Shown here: positions 1-8,606 of the stretch, piece by piece
How the letters are laid out: each line of letters opens with the position of its first letter
Numbering within the stretch: position 1 is the first letter of the stretch
Made by a program: the position numbers and the translations under genes
Origin: Sphingomonadales bacterium
GTDB lineage: Bacteria; Pseudomonadota; Alphaproteobacteria; Sphingomonadales; Sphingomonadaceae
Assembly (NCBI GenBank): GCA_027491235.1
Contig: JAIXWO010000010.1
Location: forward strand, 124,001-188,000
DNA length: 64,000 nucleotides
Reading direction: 5' to 3'
The notes under the pieces: generated by a model
What the model was told of the DNA's origin: nothing
Database searches by the model: none
The model's input: the letters and a program-made list of their open reading frames with translations, nothing else

Positions 1-474
1 ACGCGGACACTGGCCAAACTCTGGGCCGAACGGTCTGCGGCAACGGTGGTAAATAGCCCGCAGGACGCGATCATCCTTGCCGGGATCGTGGAGAAGGAAA
101 CCGGCAAAGCGTCCGAACGCCGGACCGTCGCAGGCGTCTATTCCAACCGTTTGAAAACCGGCATGCGGCTGCAGGCCGACCCGACGGTGATCTATCCGGT
201 GACCAAAGGAAAACCGCTGGGGCGGCGCATCCTGCGATCCGAATTGCAGGCCGATAACGGGTATAACACTTATGCCCGCGCGGGCCTTCCCGCAGGGCCC
301 ATCACCAATCCGGGCAAGGAGGCGATTGCCGCCGTCCTTAACCCCGCACCCACCCGCTATGTCTATTTCGTGGCTGACGGCACGGGCGGCCATGTGTTCG
401 CCGAGACACTGGCGGAGCACAATGCGAACGTTGAAAAATGGTACGCCATCCGAAAGTCCCGCGGCGAGATGTAG
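1..474 (+). CDS. mltG: Endolytic murein transglycosylase MltG, C-terminal part (partial)
   Basis: The reading frame is open from the first base of the window, so the N-terminal membrane anchor and LysM-like region lie outside. MltG is an inner-membrane lytic transglycosylase that cleaves nascent glycan strands and so limits their length. The visible part carries the family core: the AGIVEKET segment with the catalytic glutamate, then RRTVAGVYSNRL, the LQADPTVIYPV region, YNTYARAGLPAGPI and the NPGKEAI block, ending with YVYFVADGTGGHVF. The C-terminus looks normal and complete. The stop codon is immediately adjacent to the end of the convergent emrB-like gene, with no intergenic base. The assignment is firm. 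Only the true start is unknown. Confidence 0.95.
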   Translation, partial: TRTLAKLWAERSAATVVNSPQDAIILAGIVEKETGKASERRTVAGVYSNRLKTGMRLQADPTVIYPVTKGKPLGRRILRSELQADNGYNTYARAGLPAGPITNPGKEAIAAVLNPAPTRYVYFVADGTGGHVFAETLAEHNANVEKWYAIRKSRGEM

Positions 475-2025
475 CTATTCCCCGACGGGGTGGACAGGCG
501 CGCCCGGAGGCCCTTTTGGTGGCTTCAACAAAAGGATGAGCGGCATGAAGGCGACAAGCAGGATCATCATGAACTGGAAGTTGTCGAGATAGGCGATCAT
601 CGCCGCCTGGCGGGTGACCTCCCCGTTGAGCGTCGCCAGCGCCGCGTCCCCAAGTCCCTGAAACCGATCGCTCGTTGACGGGTCCACAGCGGCCATGGAC
701 GAAGACGTAACGTTCGAGGCGATATCCTCATGGCTGGTCTGCATGTTGCGCGTGAAGAGCGTCGTCATGATTGAGATACCGATGCTGCTGCCGATGCTGC
801 GGACGAGATAGAGCAGACTGGACCCGTCTGTCCGATGCTTCATCGACAGCGTAGCGAAGGCCAGCTGGTTCATTGGGATGAACACAAATCCCATGCCGAA
901 GCCCTGCAGCAGCCCCGTGTAGAAGACCGGCTTCCAGTCCATCATCAGTCCCCACTGCGTCATTTCCCACAATGACGCGATGGTGATGACGAAGCCGACG
1001 CCCACCGTGATCCGCGCATCGACCTTGCCTGCGATCCGCGTCGCAATCTGCATGGCGACTAGGATACCGATGCCACGCGGGGCCAGCAGCATGCCGGTGT
1101 CGAACACGGTGTAGCCGAACAGCGTCTGAAGCATCGGCGGCAGCAGCGCGAACACGCCAAACATCATGATGCCAATCACCACCATGAACAGCAGCGAGGT
1201 CACAAAGTTGCGGTCCGTCACCAGTTCGGGGTCAAACATCGGCTTTTTGGTGGTGGCCTGATGGACAAAGAATATCCAGAGTGCGGAAATGGCCACAATC
1301 GCTTCGATGCGAATTTCCCAGCTTTCAAACCAGTCCTCATGCTGGCCACGGTCGAGCATGAGCTGGAGTGTCGCCACACCGAGGGCCAGCGCGGCAAAAC
1401 CAAGTCCGTCGAAATAGCGTTTGTTGATCGGGCGGCTGGGCAACAGCCACAACAGGATCGCGACCGTCGGGATGCCGATGGGCAGATTGATATAGAACAC
1501 CCAACGCCAGTTATAGCTTTCCGTCAGCCAGCCGCCGATCATCGGCCCAAAGATCGGCGCCACCATGACGCCCATGCCCCACATAGCCATAGCCTTGGGG
1601 GCGTCCTCGGGTCGGTTGATATCGAGGAGGATAGACTGGGACAGCGGCGCCATAAAGGCTGCGCACACGCCCTGCAAAATCCGGAAAATGACCATTTCTG
1701 TAAGATTGACAGAAATGCCGCAAAGCATTGAGGTGACAATAAAACCGATGGTGGACAAAATGAACAATCGACGGGAACCCACCCTGTCTGCCAACCACCC
1801 CGTCATTGGCATGACGATGGCGCCGGCCACAATATAGCTGGTCAGTACCCAAGTGACGCTATCCTGCGTGGCGCCAAGGCTGGACTGCATGTGCGGGATG
1901 GCAACATTGGCAATGGTCGAATCCAGAATCTGGATCATCGCCGCGCCCATGATGGCAAGGGTCAACAGGCCCTTGTTCTTCACAGCAAGATGGGGCGTGC
2001 CCTGTGCGGGTGCGGCGGTGGTCAA
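475..2025 (-). CDS. emrB: DHA2-family multidrug efflux MFS permease, EmrB-like
   Basis: This 516-residue protein is a DHA2-type major facilitator drug:proton antiporter, normally with 14 membrane segments. It carries the typical opening ILDSTIANVAIPHMQSSLG, the STWVLTSY-like segment (here TWVLTSYIVAGAIVMP), the motif A loop GWLADRVGSRR, and the proton-antiporter motif C region with GPMIGGWL. EmrB-type permeases work with a periplasmic adaptor (EmrA) and an outer-membrane channel to expel hydrophobic compounds. It is the last gene of a marR-emrA-emrB operon and starts 4 bases after the adaptor gene ends. The outer-membrane component is not in the window. The substrate cannot be deduced. The 3' end abuts mltG directly. 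Confidence 0.93.
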   Translation of the reverse strand: MTTAAPAQGTPHLAVKNKGLLTLAIMGAAMIQILDSTIANVAIPHMQSSLGATQDSVTWVLTSYIVAGAIVMPMTGWLADRVGSRRLFILSTIGFIVTSMLCGISVNLTEMVIFRILQGVCAAFMAPLSQSILLDINRPEDAPKAMAMWGMGVMVAPIFGPMIGGWLTESYNWRWVFYINLPIGIPTVAILLWLLPSRPINKRYFDGLGFAALALGVATLQLMLDRGQHEDWFESWEIRIEAIVAISALWIFFVHQATTKKPMFDPELVTDRNFVTSLLFMVVIGIMMFGVFALLPPMLQTLFGYTVFDTGMLLAPRGIGILVAMQIATRIAGKVDARITVGVGFVITIASLWEMTQWGLMMDWKPVFYTGLLQGFGMGFVFIPMNQLAFATLSMKHRTDGSSLLYLVRSIGSSIGISIMTTLFTRNMQTSHEDIASNVTSSSMAAVDPSTSDRFQGLGDAALATLNGEVTRQAAMIAYLDNFQFMMILLVAFMPLILLLKPPKGPPGAPVHPVGE

Positions 2026-2029
2026 GGGA

Positions 2030-3097
2030 TCAGCGGCTGGAGGTGTCGATGCGGACGTGCGTCGACAAACCGGCGATCAGCGGACGCGCGGGCTTTGTGT
2101 CGATCGTGATCCGCACGGGAACACGCTGGGTGACCTTCACCCAGTTTCCGTTCGCATTCTGGGCAGGCAGCACCGAAAACTCTGATCCAGTCCCCGCACC
2201 AATGCTGGCGACACGGCCTTTGATCTTGAGCTTAGGATAGGCATCGAACGTCAATTCCGCCGTCTGCCCGACGCGCATATTGTTGAGGTCTGTTTCTTTG
2301 AAATTGGCCTCAATCCATGTTCCTGCGGTCGAAACAATCGTCACGGCAGGCAGGCCGGAGACCATCATCTGGCCAACCTGAAGGCGATCTGCCTGACTGA
2401 TCACACCAGATTCGGGCGCGCGCACTTCGGTTCGGGACAGATCGAGCAGTGCTTTGCGCTTCTGGACTTGCCCGGCCAGCACCTGCGGGTTCACGCCCGG
2501 TGCCGCAGCGCCCGTGGCCAGTTGCGATCGCGCCTTCTGCGCATCTGCCTCGGCTGTGGCAAGGCGGCTCCGCGCTTCAGCCAAAGCGTGCTCCGCCTCT
2601 TGCAGCCGCGCCTTAGTCGTAAAGCCTGTCTGCATCAGCTTGGATTGACGCTCATATTCCTTCGTGAAGAAATCGACATTCTCGCGCGCACTGGCGATGT
2701 CGACGCCGCTGGTCTGATAGTCGGTTTGCAGTGTGTTCAGGCGCACTTGCGCCGATGCAATGGCCGCGTCGGCCTGCGCGGCCGCCAGTTCATAAGGTTT
2801 GGGATCGATGCGGAATAGGAGGTCGCCGGCCTTGACCGTCTGATTCTCACGAACAGCCACTTCGACGATCCGGCCATTCACCTCAGCCGAAACCGACACC
2901 TTGTTATGTTGAACATAGGCATTGTCGGTGGACACATAATGGTCATTGGCCAAATAATAGGCCGCGCCGCCGCCGGAGAGGAGGAGTGGAAGAGAGACCA
3001 TCAGAACTGGCCGCAGCCATTTCTTGGGGCTGCCCGGTTGCGGCGACGACGCAGCCTGAGGCCGCTCTTTTGAAATCTGAGGATCCTGCTCAGCCAT
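2030..3097 (-). CDS. emrA: HlyD-family membrane fusion protein, EmrA-like adaptor
   Basis: This 355-residue adaptor has one N-terminal membrane anchor at about residues 30-50, after a Pro/Ser-rich cytoplasmic tail. It then shows the paired biotinyl/lipoyl halves: first VSAEVNGRIVEVAVRENQTV with DLLFRIDP, and later VRAPESGVISQADRLQVGQM. Between them is a long alpha-helical hairpin rich in Ala, Gln and Glu (about 100-215). The beta-barrel follows, with IEANFKETDLNNMRVGQTAEL and the RVPVRITID segment characteristic of the EmrA group. It would bridge the EmrB-like permease to an outer-membrane channel. It overlaps the end of the upstream marR-type gene by 8 bases and is 4 bases from emrB, which indicates one transcript. 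Confidence 0.93.
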   Translation of the reverse strand: MAEQDPQISKERPQAASSPQPGSPKKWLRPVLMVSLPLLLSGGGAAYYLANDHYVSTDNAYVQHNKVSVSAEVNGRIVEVAVRENQTVKAGDLLFRIDPKPYELAAAQADAAIASAQVRLNTLQTDYQTSGVDIASARENVDFFTKEYERQSKLMQTGFTTKARLQEAEHALAEARSRLATAEADAQKARSQLATGAAAPGVNPQVLAGQVQKRKALLDLSRTEVRAPESGVISQADRLQVGQMMVSGLPAVTIVSTAGTWIEANFKETDLNNMRVGQTAELTFDAYPKLKIKGRVASIGAGTGSEFSVLPAQNANGNWVKVTQRVPVRITIDTKPARPLIAGLSTHVRIDTSSR

Positions 3098-3551
3098 TTG
3101 ATATCAACTCCTGCGGCGCCCGCCGCGACAAATTCGTGCGGATCCGCTCCAGCATGCGGAACAGGTCAGATCGTTCTGCCGGGTCAAGGCCCGTCATTGC
3201 ATCGTCAAAAAGACTGAAGGCCATTGGGCGCATCTCTTCCAGCAAGGCGCGTGCCTTGTCTGTCAGATGCAGGCGCCATGCCCTGCGGTCAGCGGGGTCA
3301 GCACGGCGCTCCACAAGTCCGGCTTCTTGGAGCCGGTCCACCATGCGGCACAGCGTGATCGGCTCCACCTCAACGAGTTCCGCAAGGCCGCCCTGATTGA
3401 TCCCCTCATGGCGCCGCAACATCGTCAGCACACGCCATTGGGGACGCGAAAGTCCACTGCTCCGCGCCCGTTCATCAAAGGCGCGGCGCATCAGATGCGA
3501 CACGTCCGCTACCATTGTTCCAAGATTATCTGGTTCCGCCATGCACGCCAT
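3090..3551 (-). CDS. MarR-family transcriptional regulator
   Basis: This 153-residue winged-helix protein has the MarR core: SRPQWRVLTMLRRHEGINQGGLAELVEVEPITLCRMVDRLQEAGLVERR is the recognition region (about residues 35-85), followed by the wing with DPADRRAWRLHLTDKA. MarR proteins are dimeric, usually act as repressors, and respond to small ligands, often the substrates of the adjacent pump. It is the first gene of the efflux operon and overlaps the adaptor gene by 8 bases. A dyad just upstream is a plausible autoregulatory operator. No Shine-Dalgarno sequence is visible before the ATG at 3551. The in-frame ATG at 3542 is an alternative start. Confidence 0.9.
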   Translation of the reverse strand: MACMAEPDNLGTMVADVSHLMRRAFDERARSSGLSRPQWRVLTMLRRHEGINQGGLAELVEVEPITLCRMVDRLQEAGLVERRADPADRRAWRLHLTDKARALLEEMRPMAFSLFDDAMTGLDPAERSDLFRMLERIRTNLSRRAPQELISNG

Positions 3552-3571
3552 ATAATAGCAATGCTTATTAT
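3552..3571. promoter_or_regulatory. AT-rich dyad next to the marR start, candidate MarR operator
   Basis: The sequence ATAATAGCAATGCTTATTAT has outer arms ATAATA and TATTAT around a GCAATGC core, and it abuts the regulator's first codon. It is much more AT-rich than its surroundings. MarR proteins commonly bind 16-20 bp dyads overlapping their own promoters, so autoregulation of marR-emrA-emrB is a reasonable inference. Binding is not shown by the sequence. Confidence 0.5.
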
Positions 3572-3660
3572 CGGCAACCTTCTAAATGCAGATTGGTTTG
3601 CGGGCTTGTTGCCCAAGCCCACCGATACAGGCGCAGTAGGATGCAAAAAGGGAGGAGGAG

Positions 3661-3990
3661 TTAGGGCTTCCCGCCGACTTCTGCGCACGCAAGGCACTGC
3701 GCGGCTTCAGGCATGGCCTCTAGGCGGGCGGGCGTGATATCGGCGCCACACGAGATGCAGACACCATAGTCACCGGATTTCAAACGCGACAATGCGCCAC
3801 GCACCTGCGCGATTTCCAATTCAAGAAGCGCGCTTTGGCCCAGCAGGGCTTCGTCCGCCTCCGCCTCAACGGCCGCCTCGTCCGAATCTGCCGAATGTAG
3901 CCCTAAGAGATCAGCGCCGATGTGCCCCGCGCGGGCCAAGAGCTCATCAAGGCGCTGTTCAAGGCGGCCTTGGGCGTCATGAGTATCCAT
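3661..3990 (-). CDS. DksA/TraR-type C4 zinc-finger protein
   Basis: This 109-residue protein has an acidic, helical N-terminal two thirds and a C-terminal zinc finger of the form C-x2-C-x17-C-x2-C (CISC ... CLAC). That is the signature of the DksA/TraR family, which enters the RNA polymerase secondary channel or acts as a small zinc-binding regulator. It is shorter than true DksA (about 150 residues), so it belongs with the short DksA/TraR-like proteins and its role may differ. The start codon overlaps the stop of the DUF465 gene by one base (TGATG), which indicates translational coupling. The gene ends a three-gene operon. Confidence 0.85.
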   Translation of the reverse strand: MDTHDAQGRLEQRLDELLARAGHIGADLLGLHSADSDEAAVEAEADEALLGQSALLELEIAQVRGALSRLKSGDYGVCISCGADITPARLEAMPEAAQCLACAEVGGKP

Positions 3991-4238
3991 CAGGCGGCCT
4001 TCGCCTTGGCCACGATCTCGGAAATGTCATCCAGCAAAGCAAGTCGTTGTTTCTTCAGCGCCTCTGCCCGCGCGTCGGACGCAGGCTCAAGGTCACTTTC
4101 GATCCGGTGAATCTCGCGATTGAGATCATGATAGGTGTCAGCAAGCTTGGCGAAATGGACGTCGTGAATCTTCAGTTGGTGAAGGACATCGACGGCCTCA
4201 GGAAACTCATCGCGCAGATCATTGGGCGTATGGCTCAT
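3990..4238 (-). CDS. YdcH/DUF465 family small helical protein
   Basis: This 82-residue protein is predicted to be almost entirely helical. The family features are visible: a central heptad-like stretch LKIHDVHFAKLADTYHDLNREIHRIE and a second helix with KKQRLALLDDISEIV, matching the DUF465 (YdcH) antiparallel helix pair. The function of the family is unknown. It sits between a 34-residue membrane peptide gene (9 bases upstream) and the DksA/TraR-like gene (one-base overlap). This spacing suggests the three products are made together. Confidence 0.85.
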   Translation of the reverse strand: MSHTPNDLRDEFPEAVDVLHQLKIHDVHFAKLADTYHDLNREIHRIESDLEPASDARAEALKKQRLALLDDISEIVAKAKAA

Positions 4239-4247
4239 GACCTACCC

Positions 4248-4352
4248 TCAACGCCGCGCGTCGGAAATGGACGCGGTCAGCAGCGTCACGGCGAACAACA
4301 GGCCGACGATGGCGGGGCCGATGACATAGGGCTGCATAAGAAAGGGTGACAT
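4248..4352 (-). CDS. Putative 34-residue single-pass membrane peptide
   Basis: A short frame starts with ATG at 4352, preceded at good spacing by a strong Shine-Dalgarno sequence (GAGGAGAAG on the minus strand). The peptide begins MSPFLMQPYVIGPAIVG, continues through a hydrophobic stretch of about 18 residues (Val10 to Leu25) and ends SDARR. That gives one membrane helix and a short basic tail, probably with a cytoplasmic C-terminus. It ends 9 bases before the DUF465 gene, with which it appears to form an operon. No family is recognised. The case rests on the ribosome binding site, the membrane segment and operon placement. Confidence 0.55.
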   Translation of the reverse strand: MSPFLMQPYVIGPAIVGLLFAVTLLTASISDARR

Positions 4353-4761
4353 AAACTTCTCCTCTTCGTGCTGTGACGAAAAGGAGAATGGAACCGGACC
4401 AACAAAGGTTCCTTGATTTGAGTCAATCGCGCCCGTGTGGGCAAAAAATGGGGAGGGATGTGCGACCCATCACCCCTCCCCAGTGCCGTTCAACAAGCCA
4501 AGCGCTAAAGGAACGCGTGTCTTGATCGATCGGCACTATTCCGGCCAACTTCATAGCCGGAAATCTTGGGAAGAGGCGTCGTGGCAAAATACCCTTCGCC
4601 GGTGGCGCTCTTCATGGTTCGGACCATCTCACTGTTTCCGCAGCAGAAAATACGCAACTGCTGTTCTTGGGTCATTCTATGGCGGATTTATACAAAAATG
4701 GCAAGCCCGACGGTCGCTCAATTCACCGCCGGGCCGCAATTCGCCTGCCTTGAGCAACATC
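4353..4761. other. Intergenic region without a supported gene
   Basis: These 409 bases lie between the 34-residue peptide gene and the end of the PEP-CTERM gene. They hold the promoter for the small operon (not pinpointed), a minus-strand terminator at 4443-4481, and an inverted repeat TTCCGGC/GCCGGAA at 4539-4545 and 4556-4562. Long open frames on the plus strand run through here, but they lack a ribosome binding site and any recognisable protein family. I take them to be spurious. A small RNA cannot be excluded. Confidence 0.5.
4443..4481 (-). terminator. Rho-independent terminator downstream of the PEP-CTERM gene
   Basis: Read on the minus strand, a GGGGAGGG/CCCTCCCC stem (arms 4474-4481 and 4450-4457) is followed by a run of T after the stem (4443-4448 complement). 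It lies about 280 bases past the stop of the PEP-CTERM gene, so that transcript would have a long 3' tail or there is an intervening small transcript. Confidence 0.6.
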
Positions 4762-5511
4762 TTATGCGCGGGCCAGACGGCGCTCTCCACGCAGCGCAGC
4801 ACCGGCCAAGCCAAAGCCGACGAGCATCAGCGCCCAAGTCGCCGCTTCCGGGACGCCGCCAGCCGCTTCGTCGACATAGGTTCGGAAGCCGATATCCCCC
4901 GGCATCACCCTATATGCGCTGCCGTTGACGGAATAATAGAGCTCACCACCGGCATACTGGTTATACTGGAATATCGGGCGGTTGTTCGCGTCGAGACCAG
5001 GCACATTGCCCATGACGAACAGACCTGCGCCATCCGGCGGACCAAAGGCTTCCATCATGACACTGAACTTTGCGCCGGTCGTGACCTGAAAATTCAGATC
5101 CGCCAGCGGAAAGAATGCGGCTGCCTGTGTGTTGAGGGAGCCCAAGCCGAACGACGCCAGCGGGAGAAAGGTCTCGCCAAGCAAGGTCGCGCCGCCCGCA
5201 AACAAATCCCCGGACCAAAGCGAGAAGTGCATCGTTACTTGCAAGGCATTGGCACCAATAGCAAACGGGCCCTGCACCTCAAATCCGGTCAGCGTTCCTG
5301 TTTTCCCTGCCGTAATGGTCTGGAAGGCGCGGCCGTTCACAATCGGTCCGCGACTACCGACCGTCAGAGCGATTCGCCCGGCCTGCGGGCCGATCGGCTG
5401 ATTCGGAAGGACGATGGCGTCCTGATCAATGACGACCGCTGCCGCTGCGGGAGAAACGCCTGTGATCCAAAGGCTTGCCGCACACGCGAATGCTATTGAG
5501 AATTTGGTCAT
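4762..5511 (-). CDS. PEP-CTERM sorting-domain exported protein
   Basis: The chosen start gives 249 residues beginning with a clear signal peptide (MTKFSIAFACAASLWITGVSPAAAA, cleavage near residue 25). The longer frame upstream of this ATG adds 66 residues of low-quality sequence in front of the signal peptide and is rejected. The C-terminus has the sphingomonad-type PEP-CTERM tail: VPEAATWALMLVGFGLAGAALRG followed by Arg-rich residues. This predicts recognition by an exosortase and surface or extracellular localisation. The middle is a beta-rich domain with no recognised enzymatic motif, similar in style to the choice-of-anchor domains of secreted PEP-CTERM proteins. The motif reads PEAATWA rather than the usual PEPASWA. 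No exosortase is in the window. Confidence 0.85.
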   Translation of the reverse strand: MTKFSIAFACAASLWITGVSPAAAAVVIDQDAIVLPNQPIGPQAGRIALTVGSRGPIVNGRAFQTITAGKTGTLTGFEVQGPFAIGANALQVTMHFSLWSGDLFAGGATLLGETFLPLASFGLGSLNTQAAAFFPLADLNFQVTTGAKFSVMMEAFGPPDGAGLFVMGNVPGLDANNRPIFQYNQYAGGELYYSVNGSAYRVMPGDIGFRTYVDEAAGGVPEAATWALMLVGFGLAGAALRGERRLARA

Positions 5512-5521
5512 TTGGCGCCCC

Positions 5522-5566
5522 CCAATTTGGTGGCGCATTGATTTACGCCACTTCCTGCCAAATTGG
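5522..5566. repeat. Inverted repeat in the leader of the PEP-CTERM gene
   Basis: CCAATTTGG (5522-5530) and CCAAATTGG (5558-5566) are perfect 9-base inverted arms, with an inner pair TGGCG (5531-5535) and CGCCA (5546-5550). They lie 11-55 bases upstream of the ATG at 5511. They could form an mRNA hairpin in the 5' untranslated region or serve as an operator. Confidence 0.5.
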
Positions 5567-5647
5567 ATATTTGTCGGGTGAAATGGCGCTTTGCAAGCCC
5601 GACAGGAATTCGGATCTGTCCCGTTGCGGGACACTACCAGCAGATAT

Positions 5648-5830
5648 CTAGCGCAGCTTGGCGATCGCCAGCCCGTCGAGCTTGGCGCGGTCCTTCGTGC
5701 TCTCTTCACTGCGGGTCAGCGCTTTGGCGAGTTGCTTGAGCGGCATGCCCTTTTTCGCAAGCGTGTGCAGCTTCTGGATCTCGTCAGTGGTCCAGGGCTG
5801 GCGGTGCCGTTCGAAACGGTCGCCCGCCAT
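5648..5830 (-). CDS. 60-residue HTH (SANT/Myb-like) protein coupled to lepA
   Basis: This small basic protein reads PWTTDEIQKLHTLAKKGMPL then KQLAKALTRSEESTKDRAKL. The pattern W-T-x-x-E-x-x-x-L ... G-x-x-x-x-x-L-A-x-x-L-x-R-S is that of a homeodomain-like or SANT/Myb-like helix-turn-helix. Its ATG overlaps the lepA stop by one base (TAATG), so it is probably translated by reinitiation after LepA. A perfect hairpin (GTCCCG/CGGGAC, 5618-5632) lies just downstream but lacks a T run. Function is unknown. DNA binding is an inference from the pattern. Confidence 0.75.
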   Translation of the reverse strand: MAGDRFERHRQPWTTDEIQKLHTLAKKGMPLKQLAKALTRSEESTKDRAKLDGLAIAKLR

Positions 5831-7638
5831 TATTCCTCACCCATGCGCAGGGCAGCAATAAAGGCTTCCTGCGGGATGCTGACTGAGCCGTACTCGCGCA
5901 TCCGCGCTTTGCCCTTTTTCTGCTTGTCAAGCAGCTTGCGTTTGCGGCTGGCGTCACCGCCATAGCATTTGGCGGTCACATCCTTGCGCATTGCAGCGAT
6001 GGTTTCGCGCGCGATGACCTTGCCGCCGATCGCGGCCTGAATCGGAATTTTGAACAAGTGGCGCGGGATCAGGTCCTTGAGCCGCTCGCACATGCCACGC
6101 CCACGCGCTTCAGCAGTACCCCTGTGCACAATCATGCTGAGGGCATCGACGGCCTCCCCATTGACCATGATATTCATCTTGACCAGGTCCCCTTCGCGGT
6201 GCCCGATCTGGGTATAGTCAAAGCTGGCATAGCCGCGTGAAATGCTCTTCAGGCGGTCATAGAAATCAAACACGACCTCGTTGAGCGGCAGCTCATAAGT
6301 CACTTGTGCACGCCCCCCGACATAGGTCAGGTTCGTTTGAATGCCGCGCCGATCCTGGCAGAGCTTCAAGATGGAGCCGAGATATTCGTCCGGGCAATAA
6401 ATCACTGCCTTGATCCAGGGCTCGTCAATTTGGGCGATTGCGCTCGGATCAGGCATGTCTGCCGGATTATGAAGCTGGATCGTCCCGCGATTATGCGCAA
6501 GCTGGATATTGTAGATCACGCTTGGCGCGGTGGTGATCAGATCGAGATCATATTCGCGCGTCAGCCGTTCCTGAATGATTTCCAGATGAAGCAATCCAAG
6601 AAATCCACAGCGGAAGCCAAAGCCCAACGCTGCGCTCGATTCGGTTTCAAAACTGAAACTCGCATCGTTCAGCCGCAGCTTGGAAATGCTTTCGCGCAGC
6701 TTTTCAAAGTCATTCGCATCGACCGGGAACAGACCGCAGAACACGACCGGCTGAACTTCTTTGAAGCCCGGAAGAGCCTCGGCAGCAGGGCGCTTTGCGT
6801 CGGTGATGGTGTCCCCAACGCGGGTCTGCGCGACCTCTTTGATTTGCGCGGTGATGAACCCGATTTCGCCGGCCGAGAGCTCTTCGAGCTGCTCGATCTT
6901 GGGCCGCATGCAGCCCACGCGGTCAACCAAATGCAGCGTCCCTGTTTGCATAAATTTGATCTGCTGGCCCTTTTTCAGGACGCCCGCGACCACACGGATC
7001 AAGATGACGACACCCAGATAGGGATCGTACCAGCTGTCGACCAGCATCGCCTTCAGCGGCGCATCTCGATCACCTTTCGGCGGCGGAATGCGGGTCACGA
7101 CAGCTTCGAGCACATCCTCAATGCCAATTCCGGATTTCGCGGAGGTGAGCACGGCGTTTGAAGCATCAAGGCCGATAATCTCTTCAATTTCAGCCTTAAC
7201 CTTTTCCACTTCGGCGGCGGGCAGATCGATCTTGTTGATGACGGGCACGATCTCATGGTCATGCTCGATCGACTGGTAGACGTTGGCCAGCGTCTGGGCT
7301 TCCACGCCCTGCGCCGCATCCACCACGAGCAACGCGCCTTCGCACGCGGCGAGGCTGCGGCTGACTTCATAGGCGAAGTCGACATGGCCCGGCGTGTCCA
7401 TGAGGTTGAGCGTGTAGGTTTCCCCGTCCTTCGCCGTGTAATCTAGACGCACCGTCTGCGCCTTGATGGTGATGCCGCGTTCCTTTTCGATATCCATATT
7501 ATCAAGGACCTGCGCGGTCATTTCCCGGTCGGTCAGGCCGCCGGTGCGCTGGATCAACCGGTCGGCAAGGGTCGACTTGCCGTGGTCAATATGGGCGATG
7601 ATGGAAAAGTTGCGGATCTTGGAAAGCGGCGTGGACAT
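5830..7638 (-). CDS. lepA: Elongation factor 4 (LepA), ribosome back-translocase GTPase
   Basis: At 602 residues this is full length for LepA. The GTPase motifs are intact: [10 protein letters not shown] (P-loop), GITIKAQTV (switch), DTPGHVDF (G3) and NKIDLPAA (G4). They are followed by the EF-Tu domain II, the EF-G domain III and V regions, and the LepA-specific C-terminal domain ending [28 protein letters not shown]-type sequence. LepA is a cytoplasmic translation factor that acts on stalled or mis-translocated ribosomes. The gene is divergent from the CsgG-like gene, and the shared upstream region is 7639-7812. Confidence 0.98.
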   Translation of the reverse strand: MSTPLSKIRNFSIIAHIDHGKSTLADRLIQRTGGLTDREMTAQVLDNMDIEKERGITIKAQTVRLDYTAKDGETYTLNLMDTPGHVDFAYEVSRSLAACEGALLVVDAAQGVEAQTLANVYQSIEHDHEIVPVINKIDLPAAEVEKVKAEIEEIIGLDASNAVLTSAKSGIGIEDVLEAVVTRIPPPKGDRDAPLKAMLVDSWYDPYLGVVILIRVVAGVLKKGQQIKFMQTGTLHLVDRVGCMRPKIEQLEELSAGEIGFITAQIKEVAQTRVGDTITDAKRPAAEALPGFKEVQPVVFCGLFPVDANDFEKLRESISKLRLNDASFSFETESSAALGFGFRCGFLGLLHLEIIQERLTREYDLDLITTAPSVIYNIQLAHNRGTIQLHNPADMPDPSAIAQIDEPWIKAVIYCPDEYLGSILKLCQDRRGIQTNLTYVGGRAQVTYELPLNEVVFDFYDRLKSISRGYASFDYTQIGHREGDLVKMNIMVNGEAVDALSMIVHRGTAEARGRGMCERLKDLIPRHLFKIPIQAAIGGKVIARETIAAMRKDVTAKCYGGDASRKRKLLDKQKKGKARMREYGSVSIPQEAFIAALRMGEE

Positions 7639-7812
7639 GGCCGCGGCCCTAGCAGTGTTGTGCCGCGAGGCAAAGGGGAGAGCGCAGCGGCAAATCTGAG
7701 GTGGAAAGGCCGCATCGCCTTTGCTAGACCTTTCCTCGCATCGGGTCGCACCGACTGGGTGGAGTGACGGTAAAATACCGCATCCGCCTCTTGATTGAGG
7801 GAACCAATTTAG

Positions 7813-8598
7813 ATGCGTTCATTTATTTCCGCGTTCGCCGCTGCGGCGATGATTCTGCCTGCCGCCGTCGCCACGCCCGCTTGGGCCAAGAAAGAAGCCG
7901 ACGACAAATCGTCCGCCAAAAAGGCCCAAGACAAAGGCACGGCTGAAATTCCGGTGTGCACCAAACGTCTTGGCACGCTGGCCATTGTGGAGCCTGAAAC
8001 CAAATGGTGGACGCAACTTGGCCTGTCCAATCCGGAAGCGATCATCAAATTCTTCGTCATGAAGTCAGGCTGCTTCGGCCTTGTCGATCGCGGCGGTGGC
8101 CTTGCCGCCCGCGCCGTTGAGCGTGCCCTTGGCGATGACGGCGAGCTGCAGCGCGGCTCCAACATCGGCAAGCGTCAGGTAAAGGCGGCGGACTATGTCG
8201 TTGTGCCCGATATCGTCACGACCAATTCAAACTCCGGCGGCGGCGGGATTGCCGGTGGCATTGGCGGCATGCTGGGCGGACGGATGCTCGGTGGGCTGCT
8301 GGGCGGCATCAAGGTGTCCAAGAAGGAAGCCAATGTGACGCTCTCCCTCGTCAACGTCCGCACGACCGAGATCGAGAGCCTGTCCGAAGGCTATTACCGC
8401 AAGAAGGACGTCAGCTGGGGGGCCGGTGGTGGCGCCTGGTGGGGCGGTGGTCTGGCCGCAGCCGGCGGCGGCGGATATCAGAACAGCGAGATCGGGCAGG
8501 TCCTCGTGCTCGCGTATCTGGATGCCTATAAGAAGATGGTCGGCACATTGGGCGGCCTGCCTGACAATGCGAGTGCGGCAGCACCCAAGGCGGAGTAG
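7813..8598 (+). CDS. CsgG/HfaB-family exported protein
   Basis: This 261-residue protein has a signal peptide ([25 protein letters not shown]). The mature part contains [12 protein letters not shown], a Gly-rich region, and the segments [16 protein letters not shown] and [14 protein letters not shown]. These match the core of the CsgG/HfaB fold (the curli secretion channel and related outer-membrane proteins). There is no lipobox, and no curli or holdfast genes are nearby. A curli-export role is therefore unlikely, and a general envelope role is all that can be said. Two glycine-rich runs (about 140-160 and 205-225) replace the usual transmembrane hairpins. A REP-like palindrome follows the stop. 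Confidence 0.75.
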   Translation: MRSFISAFAAAAMILPAAVATPAWAKKEADDKSSAKKAQDKGTAEIPVCTKRLGTLAIVEPETKWWTQLGLSNPEAIIKFFVMKSGCFGLVDRGGGLAARAVERALGDDGELQRGSNIGKRQVKAADYVVVPDIVTTNSNSGGGGIAGGIGGMLGGRMLGGLLGGIKVSKKEANVTLSLVNVRTTEIESLSEGYYRKKDVSWGAGGGAWWGGGLAAAGGGGYQNSEIGQVLVLAYLDAYKKMVGTLGGLPDNASAAAPKAE

Positions 8599-8606
8599 CA
8601 AAATCC

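Noticed and set aside
4435-5499. A 354-codon plus-strand open frame antisense to the PEP-CTERM gene
   Set aside because: No ribosome binding site, signal or family resemblance. The minus strand carries a clear signal peptide and sorting tail. High GC leaves many such frames open by chance.
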